Assembly (NCBI GenBank): GCA_037446605.1 | Contig: JBBIIE010000065.1 | Location: 1-17,637 of the forward strand | Source: JANXAZ01 sp037446605 | GTDB taxonomy: Bacteria; Pseudomonadota; Alphaproteobacteria; Geminicoccales; Geminicoccaceae | DNA length: 17,637 nt | Direction: 5' to 3' | Shown: piece after piece, positions 1 to 6,683 of the stretch | Position numbering within the stretch: position 1 is the first letter of the stretch | Layout of the letters: the number at the start of each line of letters is the position of its first letter | The notes under the pieces: model-generated | Seen by the model: the letters and a program-made list of their open reading frames with translations, nothing else | Database searches by the model: none | Told to the model about the DNA's origin: nothing | Translations under genes and position numbers: made by a program

Positions 1-549
1 AATCACCGCCTGGGCGCCCAGCACCTCGGGCGCGCCGAGCGCCACCGCCAGCTCGCGGTCGCTCTCGCGCAGATAGCCGTCCTCGCCGAGCCAGTCGGCG
101 AGCTGTGCGGCGAGCGCCGCCACCTCGGCCGGCAGCCTCTGGCGCGCGAGCTGTCCGCGCAGATGCTCGGCCAGGCTCGGCGGCCGCGCCAGCCTGCCCT
201 CGAGCGCGGCCTCGCCTTCCTCGGCCGCCGCCCCACGCCCACGCTCGAGGCGCAGCCGCCGATCGCTCGCCGGCGCGGTGGGCGGAGGGGTCCAGCCGTC
301 CTCGCCGGCATCCGCCCCCGCCGCCAGACCCGGCCGGCCGAGCAGCTCGGGCTCGCGCTCGATCGGCGCCGGGGCGGGCGTGCCGGCGGGCTCGGCCCGG
401 GTGAGGAACGGGTTCTCGGCGAGCTCGCGGTCGACGACCTGCGACAGCTCGAGGTTGCTCAACTGGAGGAGGCGGATCGCCTGCTGGAGCTGCGGGGTGA
501 GGACGAGCCCCTGGCTCTGGCGGACCTCGAGGCGCAAGCTCGTGGCCAT
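1..549 (-). CDS. rpoN: RNA polymerase sigma-54 factor, N-terminal part (truncated by window edge)
   Basis: Sigma-54 directs core RNA polymerase to -24/-12 promoters and needs AAA+ activators to open DNA. Only the first 183 codons are visible and the frame is open at the left edge. Residues 1–50 match the activator-interacting region I, with the Gln/Leu-rich run RQSQGLVLTPQLQQAIRLLQ followed by LSNLELSQ and ENPFL. Residues about 51–118 form a Pro/Ala/Glu-rich variable acidic linker (region II). From about residue 120 (RPPSLAEHLRGQL) the core-binding domain begins. The ATG at 549 lies 15 nt after the lptB stop and fits the family N-terminus exactly, though the ribosome binding site is weak. It is last in the visible kdsD–lptA–lptB–rpoN series, its usual alphaproteobacterial position. 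The DNA-binding HTH and RpoN box lie outside the window. Confidence 0.95.
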   Translation of the reverse strand, partial: MATSLRLEVRQSQGLVLTPQLQQAIRLLQLSNLELSQVVDRELAENPFLTRAEPAGTPAPAPIEREPELLGRPGLAAGADAGEDGWTPPPTAPASDRRLRLERGRGAAAEEGEAALEGRLARPPSLAEHLRGQLARQRLPAEVAALAAQLADWLGEDGYLRESDRELAVALGAPEVLGAQAVI

Positions 550-564
550 GCTCGCCGGCCCGTC

Positions 565-1374
565 TCAGAGCGAGAACCGGTCCCCGAGATAGACCCGCCG
601 GACCATCGGGTCGGCGACGATCTCGGTCGGCGTGCCCTCGCGCAGGAGCCGCCCCTCGTGCAGGATGTAGGCGCGGTCGATGATGGCGAGCGTGTCGCGC
701 ACATTGTGGTCGGTGATGAGCACCCCGATCGCACGCTCCTTGAGGTGCGCGACCAGCGCGCGGATCTCGCCGACATTGATCGGGTCGATCCCGGCGAGCG
801 GCTCGTCGAGCAGCATGTAGCGCGGCTCGGCGGCGAGCGCCCGGGCGATCTCGACCCGCCGGCGCTCGCCGCCGGAGAGTGCCAGTGCCGAGGAGCGCCG
901 CAGATGGGTCAGGCCGAACTCCTCGAGCAGCCGCTCGAGCTTGCCCAGCCGCGCCGATCGCTGCGGCTCGTGCAGCTCGAGCACCGCCAGGAGATTGTCC
1001 TCGACGCTGAGCCCGCGGAAGATCGAGGCCTCCTGCGGCAGGTAGCCGACCCCGAGGCGGGCGCGGCGATGCATCGGCAGCTTCGTCACGTCGCGGCCGT
1101 CGAGCACCACCCGCCCGGCGTCCGGCGCGATCAGTCCGGTCAGGATGTAGAAGGAGGTGGTCTTGCCGGCGCCGTTCGGGCCGAGCAGCCCGACCGCCTC
1201 GCCCGGGGCCACGTGCAGGGTGACCGAATCGAGCACCCGCCGGCCCTTGTAGCTCTTGACCACGCCCTCGCAGCCGAGCGCGTCGTCCGGCCGTGGCCGC
1301 GGCGAACCGTCCGCCGTCGGCCACGCGGATCCGCCCGCCACCCGCTCCGTCAGCTCCGCGACGACCGTCGCCAC
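565..1374 (-). CDS. lptB: LPS export ABC transporter ATPase LptB
   Basis: This cytoplasmic ATPase powers extraction of lipopolysaccharide from the inner membrane together with LptF and LptG. The 269-residue product has all ABC motifs: Walker A GPNGAGKTT (65–73), Q-loop Gln114 in GYLPQEASIFR, signature LSGGE (166–170), Walker B YMLLDE (186–191) and switch His223 in TDH. The stretch EASIFRGLSVEDN is typical of LptB. The start is GTG at 1374, with GAGGAG at 1385–1390 as ribosome binding site, 10 nt upstream. This gives an N-terminal extension of about 30 residues (Pro/Arg/Asp-rich) before the usual family start near GVVKSYKGRRVL, which is common in alphaproteobacteria. It lies 18 nt after lptA and 15 nt before rpoN. 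LptF and LptG are not in this window. Confidence 0.96.
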   Translation of the reverse strand: MATVVAELTERVAGGSAWPTADGSPRPRPDDALGCEGVVKSYKGRRVLDSVTLHVAPGEAVGLLGPNGAGKTTSFYILTGLIAPDAGRVVLDGRDVTKLPMHRRARLGVGYLPQEASIFRGLSVEDNLLAVLELHEPQRSARLGKLERLLEEFGLTHLRRSSALALSGGERRRVEIARALAAEPRYMLLDEPLAGIDPINVGEIRALVAHLKERAIGVLITDHNVRDTLAIIDRAYILHEGRLLREGTPTEIVADPMVRRVYLGDRFSL

Positions 1375-1392
1375 CGCCCGTCCGCTCCTCGC

Positions 1393-2055
1393 TCAGCGCG
1401 GCGGCGGGTCCTTCGAGGGCCGCTCCCGGCCGCTGCCGGGACGGCTCTCGCCGCGCCCCTCCTGGGGCACGAACAGGGCCCGCACGCGCTCGCCCGGTGG
1501 CCCGCCCGGCCGCGCCGCCCGCACCACCGCGGTGCCGGTGACGAGGTCCATCTCGAGCTGGCCTCCGCGGACAACATTGTCGCCCCTGGTTAAGACCACG
1601 TTACCATCGAGCTGGATCCGCCCGGCCACCGGGTCGTACACCCCGCGGTCGCCCTGCGCCGTCTGCCCGGGCTCGGCGACCAGCACCCGGCCGGTGGCCT
1701 CGATCCGCCGGATGCCCTGGCCGCCTCCGGACCGCTCCTCGGCGTAGAACACCTTGAGCTCGTCGGCACGCAGCGACCGCTCGCCCTGGGTCGCATCGAC
1801 GTTGCCCGAGAAGACCGCGAGCCGCTCGTCCTGGCGCACCACGAGGCTGTCGGCGACGATCTCGATCGGTGCCCTGCTGTCGGCGGCGGCGAGCCCCTGC
1901 GCCCGGGCGGGGAGGGTCGCGAGCAGCGAGGCCGCGCCCGCGAGCGCCAGGAGGGCGACCCGCGCCGCGCGGTGCGCGCTCCACGGCCCCGCCGGCCGCG
2001 CTCCGGCCGGCGCCGTCCCGCGGGCGAGCCGCTCCGGCGGGTGCCGCTCAGGCAA
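1393..2055 (-). CDS. lptA: LPS transport periplasmic protein LptA
   Basis: LptA forms the periplasmic beta-jellyroll bridge that carries LPS from the inner-membrane LptBFG(C) complex to outer-membrane LptD. The 220-residue product has a long basic n-region (1–32), a hydrophobic core VALLALAGAASLLATL (33–48) and a likely signal peptidase I site after ARA (50–52). The OstA/LptA_N-like fold follows, with IEIVADSLVV, FSGNVDATQGERSLRADEL and LDGNVVLTRGDNVVRG, then a low-complexity Arg/Pro/Gly tail from about residue 185. The start is TTG at 2055. It is the first possible start after an in-frame stop, it is preceded by a GAGGG ribosome binding site, and it overlaps the kdsD stop by 8 bp, so translation is probably coupled. 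lptC, normally between kdsD and lptA, is absent. The product could not double as LptC, because it has a cleavable signal and OstA motifs rather than a bitopic anchor. Confidence 0.9.
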   Translation of the reverse strand: MPERHPPERLARGTAPAGARPAGPWSAHRAARVALLALAGAASLLATLPARAQGLAAADSRAPIEIVADSLVVRQDERLAVFSGNVDATQGERSLRADELKVFYAEERSGGGQGIRRIEATGRVLVAEPGQTAQGDRGVYDPVAGRIQLDGNVVLTRGDNVVRGGQLEMDLVTGTAVVRAARPGGPPGERVRALFVPQEGRGESRPGSGRERPSKDPPPR

Positions 2056-3061
2056 TGCCGGCCCTCAGGCAGTCGTGCAGGTGCAGCGCACCGATCGGCC
2101 GCCCGCCCTCGGTGATGAACAGCACCGTGATCGGTCGCGCGGGATCGTTCATGAGCGCCATCGCCTCGACGGCGAGCGCCCGCGCGTCGATCGTGCGCGG
2201 CCCCGCGGTCATGATGTCACACGCCCGCTGCGCCAGCAGATCGCTGCTCAGATGCCGGCGCAGATCGCCGTCGGTGACGATCCCGACGAGCCTGCCGGCG
2301 GCATCGACCACGCCGACGCAGCCGAGGCAGCCGCGGGTCATCTCGAGCACGGTCTCCCGCGCGCTCGCCTCGAGCCCGACCAGCGGCAGCTGCTCGCCGC
2401 GGCGCATGATCTGCTCGACCCGGAGGAGCTGCGCGCCGAGCTTGCCGCCCGGGTGCAGCACGGCGAACTCGCGCGCACCGAATCCCTTGCGCTCGAGGAG
2501 CGCCACCGCCAGGGCGTCGCCCAGTGCCAGCATGCAGGTGGTCGAGGTGGTGGGTGCGAGGCCCATGGGGCAGGCCTCGGCCGCAGCCGGCAGCACGAGG
2601 CAGAGATCGGCCGCCTCGGCGAGCGTGCTCGGGCTGCGTCCGACGAGCGCCACGAGCGGGATCTTGAAGCGCCGCGTGTAGAGCGTCAGGTCCTTGAGTT
2701 CGCTGGTCTCGCCGGAGTTGGAGAGGGCGAGCACGGCGTCCGCGGGCGTGATCATGCCGAGATCGCCGTGGCTCGCCTCGGCCGGGTGCACGAACAGCGC
2801 CGGGGTCCCGGTGGAGGCGAGGGTGGCCGCGATCTTGCGCCCGACGTGGCCGCTCTTGCCCATGCCGCTGACGACGATGCGACCGCCGACCGCGGCGAAG
2901 AGCTCGACCGCCGCGGCGAACTCGGCACCGATCGCACGCTCCAGGGCGCCGAGCGCCTCGGCCTCGGTGCGGATCACCCTGCGGGCGGTCGCCACGGCCT
3001 GCTCGTCCGCCCGCGCCTCCGCCCTCGACCGGTCGCCGCGGCGAGCCGCCGCCGGCGCCAT
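2048..3061 (-). CDS. kdsD: D-arabinose 5-phosphate isomerase (KdsD/KpsF family)
   Basis: The enzyme interconverts ribulose 5-phosphate and arabinose 5-phosphate, the first committed step to Kdo for the LPS inner core. From the chosen start it has 337 residues: an SIS sugar-isomerase domain (about 40–195) with VVSGMGKSGHVG (63–74) and SNSGETSE (114–121), the conserved active-site His203 in LHPGGKLG, then two CBS domains (about 216–274 and 280–337). The ATG at 3061 has GAGG five bases upstream and gives normal family length (about 320–340). The frame is also open from a TTG at 3169 (373 residues), but that extension is low-complexity and overlaps a strong promoter at 3141–3169. I therefore prefer 3061. 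It ends 8 bp inside lptA and appears to be first gene of the kdsD–lptA–lptB–rpoN transcript. Confidence 0.93.
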   Translation of the reverse strand: MAPAAARRGDRSRAEARADEQAVATARRVIRTEAEALGALERAIGAEFAAAVELFAAVGGRIVVSGMGKSGHVGRKIAATLASTGTPALFVHPAEASHGDLGMITPADAVLALSNSGETSELKDLTLYTRRFKIPLVALVGRSPSTLAEAADLCLVLPAAAEACPMGLAPTTSTTCMLALGDALAVALLERKGFGAREFAVLHPGGKLGAQLLRVEQIMRRGEQLPLVGLEASARETVLEMTRGCLGCVGVVDAAGRLVGIVTDGDLRRHLSSDLLAQRACDIMTAGPRTIDARALAVEAMALMNDPARPITVLFITEGGRPIGALHLHDCLRAGIA

Positions 3062-3140
3062 CAGAGCCTCACTCTCGCGCAAGGCGCCGTTTCCTCCGAG
3101 CGCTGCCGCTGCCGCGGAGCCCCGCCCCTCGGGCTCGCGG

Positions 3141-3169
3141 AGTATGGGAAAGGGTCTCCGCATCGTCAA
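3141..3169 (-). promoter_or_regulatory. Predicted sigma-70 promoter of the kdsD–lptA–lptB–rpoN operon
   Basis: Reading the minus strand, TTGACG (3164–3169, 5 of 6 to the -35 consensus) is followed by exactly 17 bases and then CATACT (3141–3146, 4 of 6 to the -10 consensus). Transcription would start near 3134, leaving a leader of about 70 nt before the ATG at 3061. It lies between the nrnC stop (3195) and kdsD. This is inference from motif and spacing only. Confidence 0.6.
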
Positions 3170-3194
3170 CGCGGCGTCCGGCCGCCCGTTCCGC

Positions 3195-3806
3195 TCAATG
3201 GGCGAAGGGGTCGAGGGCGGCGAAGCCCTCGAGGTCGAGCTCGACGCGGACCGGCAGGAACGCCATGCAGGCTTCGGCGAGCTGGCGTCGCTGCTCGCGT
3301 TCGAGCATCGCCTCGAGCCGCTCCTTGAGGGCGTGCAGATGCACGACGTCGCCGGCGGCGTAGCGGAGCTGCGCCTCGCTCAGCCGGTCCGCACCCCAGT
3401 CCGAGCTCTGCTCGCCCTTCGAGAGGTCGACGCCCAGGAGCTCGCGGCAGAGATCCTTGAGCCCGTGCCGGTCGGTGTAGGTGCGGGCGAGCTTGCTCGC
3501 GATCTTGGTGCACCAGACCGGGCGGCAGGTGATCCCCAGCCGATGCCGCAGCATGGCCAGGTCGAAGCGCGCGAAGTGCAGGATCTTGAGATGCTCGGGA
3601 TCGGCCAGGAGTGCCGCCAGCCGCGGCGCGGCGCGCTGCCCGCGCTCGATCCGCACGAGATGCACCGTGCCGCCGCCGTCGGTGAGCTGGACGAGGCAGA
3701 GCCGGTCACGCTGCGGCTCGAGACCCATGGTCTCGGTGTCGACCGCGACCACGCGGCCGACCGCCACGTCCTCCGGGAGATCCCCTTCGTGCAGGACGAC
3801 CTTCAT
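3195..3806 (-). CDS. nrnC: NrnC-type 3'-5' exoribonuclease (short RNase D-like, DEDDy family)
   Basis: NrnC proteins degrade dinucleotides and very short RNAs, replacing Orn in many alphaproteobacteria, and so also help finish c-di-GMP breakdown through pGpG. The product is only a single exonuclease domain (203 residues from the ATG at 3806, or 210 from a GTG at 3827). It lacks the HRDC domains of classical RNase D, and that length is typical of NrnC. In the 203-residue numbering the DEDDy residues are Asp23 and Glu25 (VAVDTET), Asp82 (HFARFDLAML), and Tyr149 and Asp153 (YAAGD). The ATG at 3806 places the first Asp at the family's usual position, so it is preferred. It sits upstream of the LPS genes and 3' of a tRNA-Leu on the same strand. 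Calling it NrnC rather than generic RNase D rests on length and lineage. Confidence 0.88.
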   Translation of the reverse strand: MKVVLHEGDLPEDVAVGRVVAVDTETMGLEPQRDRLCLVQLTDGGGTVHLVRIERGQRAAPRLAALLADPEHLKILHFARFDLAMLRHRLGITCRPVWCTKIASKLARTYTDRHGLKDLCRELLGVDLSKGEQSSDWGADRLSEAQLRYAAGDVVHLHALKERLEAMLEREQRRQLAEACMAFLPVRVELDLEGFAALDPFAH

Positions 3807-3834
3807 CGCCGGAGCCGCCACGACCACGGCCCTG

Positions 3835-3850
3835 CGGGCGCGCGCGCCCG
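3835..3850 (-). other. 16-bp perfect palindrome just 3' of tRNA-Leu
   Basis: CGGGCGCGCGCGCCCG is a perfect palindrome beginning three bases after the encoded CCA end of the tRNA. As RNA it could fold into a 6-bp all-GC stem with a 4-base loop. There is no U tract, so it is not a standard intrinsic terminator. It may mark the 3' processing point of the tRNA precursor or a weak terminator before nrnC. The role is inferred; the palindrome is directly visible. Confidence 0.45.
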
Positions 3851-3853
3851 GCG

Positions 3854-3940
3854 TGGTGCCCAGGAGAGGACTCGAACCTCCACGCCCTTGCGAGCGCTAG
3901 CACCTGAAGCTAGTGCGTCTACCAATTCCGCCACCTGGGC
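3854..3940 (-). tRNA. tRNA-Leu, anticodon CAG
   Basis: The minus strand folds as a class II tRNA of 87 nt including an encoded CCA (3854–3856). The acceptor GCCCAGG (3934–3940) pairs with CCTGGGC, with discriminator A. The D-arm contains GGAATTGGTAGACGC. The anticodon stem CTAGC/GCTAG encloses the loop TTCAGGT, giving CAG (3904–3906), which reads CUG. A long variable arm (CGCTCGCAAGGGCGT) is typical of tRNA-Leu, and the T-loop is TTCGAGT. CTG is expected to be a dominant leucine codon at this GC content. The nearest downstream gene on the strand is nrnC, 27–48 nt away. Confidence 0.97.
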
Positions 3941-3951
3941 TCCGGAGGGGC

Positions 3952-3980
3952 TCCTTAGGGGCACGCCGGCCGACCGTCAA
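3952..3980 (-). promoter_or_regulatory. Possible tRNA-Leu promoter
   Basis: On the minus strand TTGACG (3975–3980) precedes TAAGGA (3952–3957) with a 17-base spacer. The -35 is strong (5 of 6), but the -10 matches only 2 of 6. A start near 3945 would leave a leader of about 5 nt before the mature tRNA end. The -35 lies in the loop of an imperfect GC-rich inverted repeat (about 3969–3990). Confidence 0.3.
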
Positions 3981-4058
3981 CGGTCCGGCCCGGGGGCGGT
4001 TCCGGGGAGCCCGAGCCCGGCTGCCCGGTGGATCGTCTGGCAGGACGGGAGCGCGGCG

Positions 4059-5000
4059 GTGCGCGAGCAGGTGGTGACCGTGTTCGGCGGGGCCGGCTTC
4101 ATCGGCCGGCACCTCGTGCGGCGACTGGCGGCACGCGGGGCGACCGTCAGGGTCGCGACCCGCTCGCCCGAGACCGCCGGGCACCTCCTGCCCATGGGCG
4201 AGGTCGGCCAGATCGTGCTCGCCCGCTTCGCCGGCGACGAGGCCGGTCTGGCCGGGCTCGTCGCCGGCGCCGATGCGGTCGTCAACCTCGTGGGGATCCT
4301 GTTCGAGCGGCGCGCCGGCGACTTCGACCGCGTGCACGGCGAGCTGCCCGGGCGGATCGGGGCGGCGGCACGGGCGGCCGGCGTGGCGCGGCTCGTGCAC
4401 CTCTCGGCGATCGGCGCCGACCCGGCCTCGCCGGCCCACTATGCGCGCAGCAAGGCGGCCGGCGAGGCGGCCTTGCGGGCCGCCTTCCCGGCCGCGGTCG
4501 TGCTCCGGCCGAGCATCGTGTTCGGCCCCGAGGACGGGTTCTTCAACCGCTTCGCGCAGATGGCCCGGATCGCCCCGGCCCTGCCGCTCGTGGGCGGCGG
4601 CCGGACGCGCTTCCAGCCGGTCTATGTGGGTGACGTGGCGGAGGCGATCCTGGCCGGCCTCGACCGTCCGGAGCTCGCCGGGCGGACCTTCGAGCTGGGC
4701 GGGCCGCGGGTCTACACCTTCGCGGAACTCCTGGCCTACGTCCTGCGGGTCACCGGGCGCCGCCGCCTCCTGCTGCCGCTGCCGTTCGCCGTGGCGCGGC
4801 TGCAGGCCCGGCTGCTCGAGCTCCTGCCCACGCCACCGCTGACCCGCGACCAGGTGAGCCTGCTCGAGCGCGACAACGTGGTGGCGCCGGGCGCCGCCGG
4901 GCTCGCCGCGCTCGGTATCACCCCGACCCCGGTCGAGGTGATCGTGCCGAGCTATCTGCGTGCCTTCGCGCGGTCGACGCCGATGGTACCCGTCCTGTAA
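4059..5000 (+). CDS. NAD(P)-binding atypical SDR, complex I NDUFA9-like
   Basis: This 313-residue protein belongs to the atypical short-chain dehydrogenases related to the NDUFA9 subunit of mitochondrial complex I. It may act as a complex I-associated factor or as a dehydrogenase of unknown substrate. The Rossmann nucleotide site is at the extreme N-terminus (VFGGAGFIGRHLVRRL, with GGAGFIG at 10–16). NLVGILFE (76–83) and a YARSK motif (Tyr128, Lys132) follow, then RPSIVFGPEDGFFNRF and FQPVYVGDVAEAI, all typical of this group. The GTG at 4059 is chosen because it has GGGAG seven bases upstream and sits just before the Rossmann strand. The frame is open far upstream, but that sequence lies opposite other genes. 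No nuo genes are nearby. It is followed by a 205-bp structured gap and gltD on the same strand. Confidence 0.88.
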   Translation: MREQVVTVFGGAGFIGRHLVRRLAARGATVRVATRSPETAGHLLPMGEVGQIVLARFAGDEAGLAGLVAGADAVVNLVGILFERRAGDFDRVHGELPGRIGAAARAAGVARLVHLSAIGADPASPAHYARSKAAGEAALRAAFPAAVVLRPSIVFGPEDGFFNRFAQMARIAPALPLVGGGRTRFQPVYVGDVAEAILAGLDRPELAGRTFELGGPRVYTFAELLAYVLRVTGRRRLLLPLPFAVARLQARLLELLPTPPLTRDQVSLLERDNVVAPGAAGLAALGITPTPVEVIVPSYLRAFARSTPMVPVL

Positions 5001-5003
5001 TCG

Positions 5004-5018
5004 GTCCCGGTCCGGGAC
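5004..5018 (+). terminator. GC-rich inverted repeat after the SDR gene, possible terminator
   Basis: GTCCCGGTCCGGGAC is a perfect inverted repeat (7-base arms around a single T), starting four bases after the stop codon. As RNA it would form at least a GTCCC/GGGAC stem. There is no U tract. Five-base arms GATCG/CGATC around GGG follow directly at 5021–5033. In a GC-rich genome such stems may stop transcription inefficiently or protect the 3' end. Confidence 0.35.
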
Positions 5019-5046
5019 GGATCGGGGCGATCTCTCCGCTCGGCCC

Positions 5047-5104
5047 GGTGCCGCAGACCAGATCTGCACGACCTGGTGCCGATAAAGGTCCCGAAAAGGG
5101 ACCT
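5047..5104 (+). promoter_or_regulatory. Structured leader region upstream of gltD
   Basis: This stretch holds a direct repeat GGTGCCG (5047–5053 and 5075–5081). Between the copies lies an inverted repeat GCAGA/TCTGC (5053–5057 with 5063–5067) enclosing the palindrome CAGATCTG. It ends with a perfect 7-bp hairpin AGGTCCC/GGGACCT (5086–5092 with 5098–5104) and a GAAAA loop. The bases are less GC-rich than the flanking genes. No clear sigma-70 or sigma-54 promoter was found between 5001 and 5205. An operator or a leader RNA acting on gltDB is possible, but this is inference. Confidence 0.35.
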
Positions 5105-5205
5105 CTCGGGCTCGCGGCCATTTACACGCCGGTGGCCGATGGCTAACCGCGAACTCCCGCGCGGCGGCCGGCTCCGTCCGCGCCAGCGCTCCCCGGGAGG
5201 GAACG

Positions 5206-6663
5206 ATGGCCGCCAAGATGATGCAGTTCGTATCGGTCGAGCAGCGCATGCCGGACAAGCGCGAGGTGGCGGCGCGCACCCGGGATTTCGGCGAGATCTA
5301 CGAGCGCTTCACGCCGGAGCGGGCGGCCGAGCAGGCGGCGCGCTGCGAGCAGTGCGGCATCCCCTTCTGCCAGGTGCACTGCCCCCTCCACAACAACATC
5401 CCCGACTGGCTGATGCTGACCGCCGACGGCCGGCTCGAGGAGGCCTACGAGCTGGCGGCCTCGACCAACAACATGCCCGAGGTGTGCGGCCGGATCTGCC
5501 CCCAGGACCGGCTGTGCGAGGGCAACTGCGTGCTCGAGCGCGGCTTCCACGCGGTGACCATCGGCGCGGTCGAGCGCTACATCACCGACACGGCGTTCGA
5601 GCGGGGCTGGGTCAAGCCGGTGCGACCGATCCGCGAGCGGCGCGAGTCGGTCGGCATCGTCGGGGCCGGCCCGGCCGGGCTCGCCGCCGCCGAGCAGCTG
5701 CGCCGGCACGGCTACCAGGTGGAGGTCTACGACCGCTACGACCGTGCCGGTGGGCTCATGATCTACGGCATCCCGGGCTTCAAGCTCGAGAAGGGCGTCG
5801 TGGCCCGGCGCATCGCCCATCTGGAAGCGAGCGGCGTGCGCTTCCGCCTCGGGGTCGAGATCGGCCGCGACCTGGCCTTCGCCAAGCTGCGCCGCCGCCA
5901 CGCCGCACTGCTCCTCGCCACGGGCGTCTACAAGGCCCGCGACGTCGAGCTGCCGGGCTCCGGGCTCGCCGGGATCGTCCCGGCGCTCGCCTACCTCACC
6001 GCCAGCAACCGCAAGGGCCTGGGCGATCCCGTGCCGGCCTTCGAGTCGGGCGAGCTGGATGCCGCCGGCAAGCACGTCGTGGTCATCGGCGGCGGCGACA
6101 CGGCGATGGACTGCGTCCGCACCGCGGTCCGCCAGGGTGCCAGGAGTGTGCGCTGCCTCTATCGTCGCGACCGCGCCAACATGCCGGGCTCGATGCGCGA
6201 GGTGCAGCACGCCGAGGAGGAGGGTGTCGAGTTCGTCTGGCTGACCGCGCCCGAGGCCTTCGTCGGCGCCGAGCGGGTCGAGGCGGTGCAGGCGCACCGC
6301 ATGCGGCTCGGCGCTCCCGATGCCACCGGTCGCCAGTCGCCCGAGCCGGTGCCGGGCTCGGGCTTCCGCCTGCCGGCCGACCTCGTGATCAAGGCGCTCG
6401 GCTTCGACCCGGAGGACCTGCCGACGCTCTGGGGAGCCGCCGACCTGCCGGTCAGCCGTTGGGGCACGATCAAGGTCGACTGGTCGACCATGGAGACCGC
6501 ACTGCCCGGTGTGTTCGCCGCCGGGGACATCGTCCGCGGCGCCTCGCTCGTGGTCTGGGCGATCCGCGACGGGCGCGACGCCGCCGCCGCCATCCACCGC
6601 TTCCTCGACGCCCGCCCGGGCGCCGGCCGCGAGGCCCGGCCCGCCCTGGCGCTCGCGTCCTGA
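5206..6663 (+). CDS. gltD: Glutamate synthase (NADPH) small/beta subunit
   Basis: GltD carries FAD, takes electrons from NADPH and passes them through [4Fe-4S] clusters to GltB for glutamate formation from glutamine and 2-oxoglutarate. The 485-residue product has two cysteine groups for the clusters: Cys47, 50, 55, 59 and Cys94, 98, 104, 108. An FAD Rossmann site GAGPAG follows (153–158), then the NADPH-binding GGGDTA (295–300) and a C-terminal FAD contact VFAAGDIVRG (437–446). Length and motifs are normal. ATG 5206 is preceded by GGGAGGGAA. The gene lies 20 bp upstream of gltB. This order, D before B, is the reverse of E. coli gltBD. The pair clearly forms one transcript. Confidence 0.97.
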   Translation: MAAKMMQFVSVEQRMPDKREVAARTRDFGEIYERFTPERAAEQAARCEQCGIPFCQVHCPLHNNIPDWLMLTADGRLEEAYELAASTNNMPEVCGRICPQDRLCEGNCVLERGFHAVTIGAVERYITDTAFERGWVKPVRPIRERRESVGIVGAGPAGLAAAEQLRRHGYQVEVYDRYDRAGGLMIYGIPGFKLEKGVVARRIAHLEASGVRFRLGVEIGRDLAFAKLRRRHAALLLATGVYKARDVELPGSGLAGIVPALAYLTASNRKGLGDPVPAFESGELDAAGKHVVVIGGGDTAMDCVRTAVRQGARSVRCLYRRDRANMPGSMREVQHAEEEGVEFVWLTAPEAFVGAERVEAVQAHRMRLGAPDATGRQSPEPVPGSGFRLPADLVIKALGFDPEDLPTLWGAADLPVSRWGTIKVDWSTMETALPGVFAAGDIVRGASLVVWAIRDGRDAAAAIHRFLDARPGAGREARPALALAS

Positions 6664-6683
6664 GCCGTCCGGGGAGGACACCG

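Noticed and set aside
163..1593. 476-codon plus-strand frame opposite rpoN, lptB and lptA
   Set aside because: It lies antisense to three well-recognised genes, has a low-complexity product and no ribosome binding site.
2694..4058. Upstream extension of the SDR gene frame
   Set aside because: It runs antisense to kdsD, nrnC and the tRNA. The Rossmann motif needs the start at 4059, which has its own ribosome binding site.
5060..5100. Possible sigma-54 site (CTGGTGCC...) upstream of gltD
   Set aside because: The GC dinucleotide at the required spacing from GG is absent, so the -24/-12 pattern fails.
5121..5149. TTTACA followed by CTAACC/TAACCG as a gltD promoter
   Set aside because: The -35 is good, but the -10 matches at most 2 of 6 at acceptable spacing, so it is not supported.
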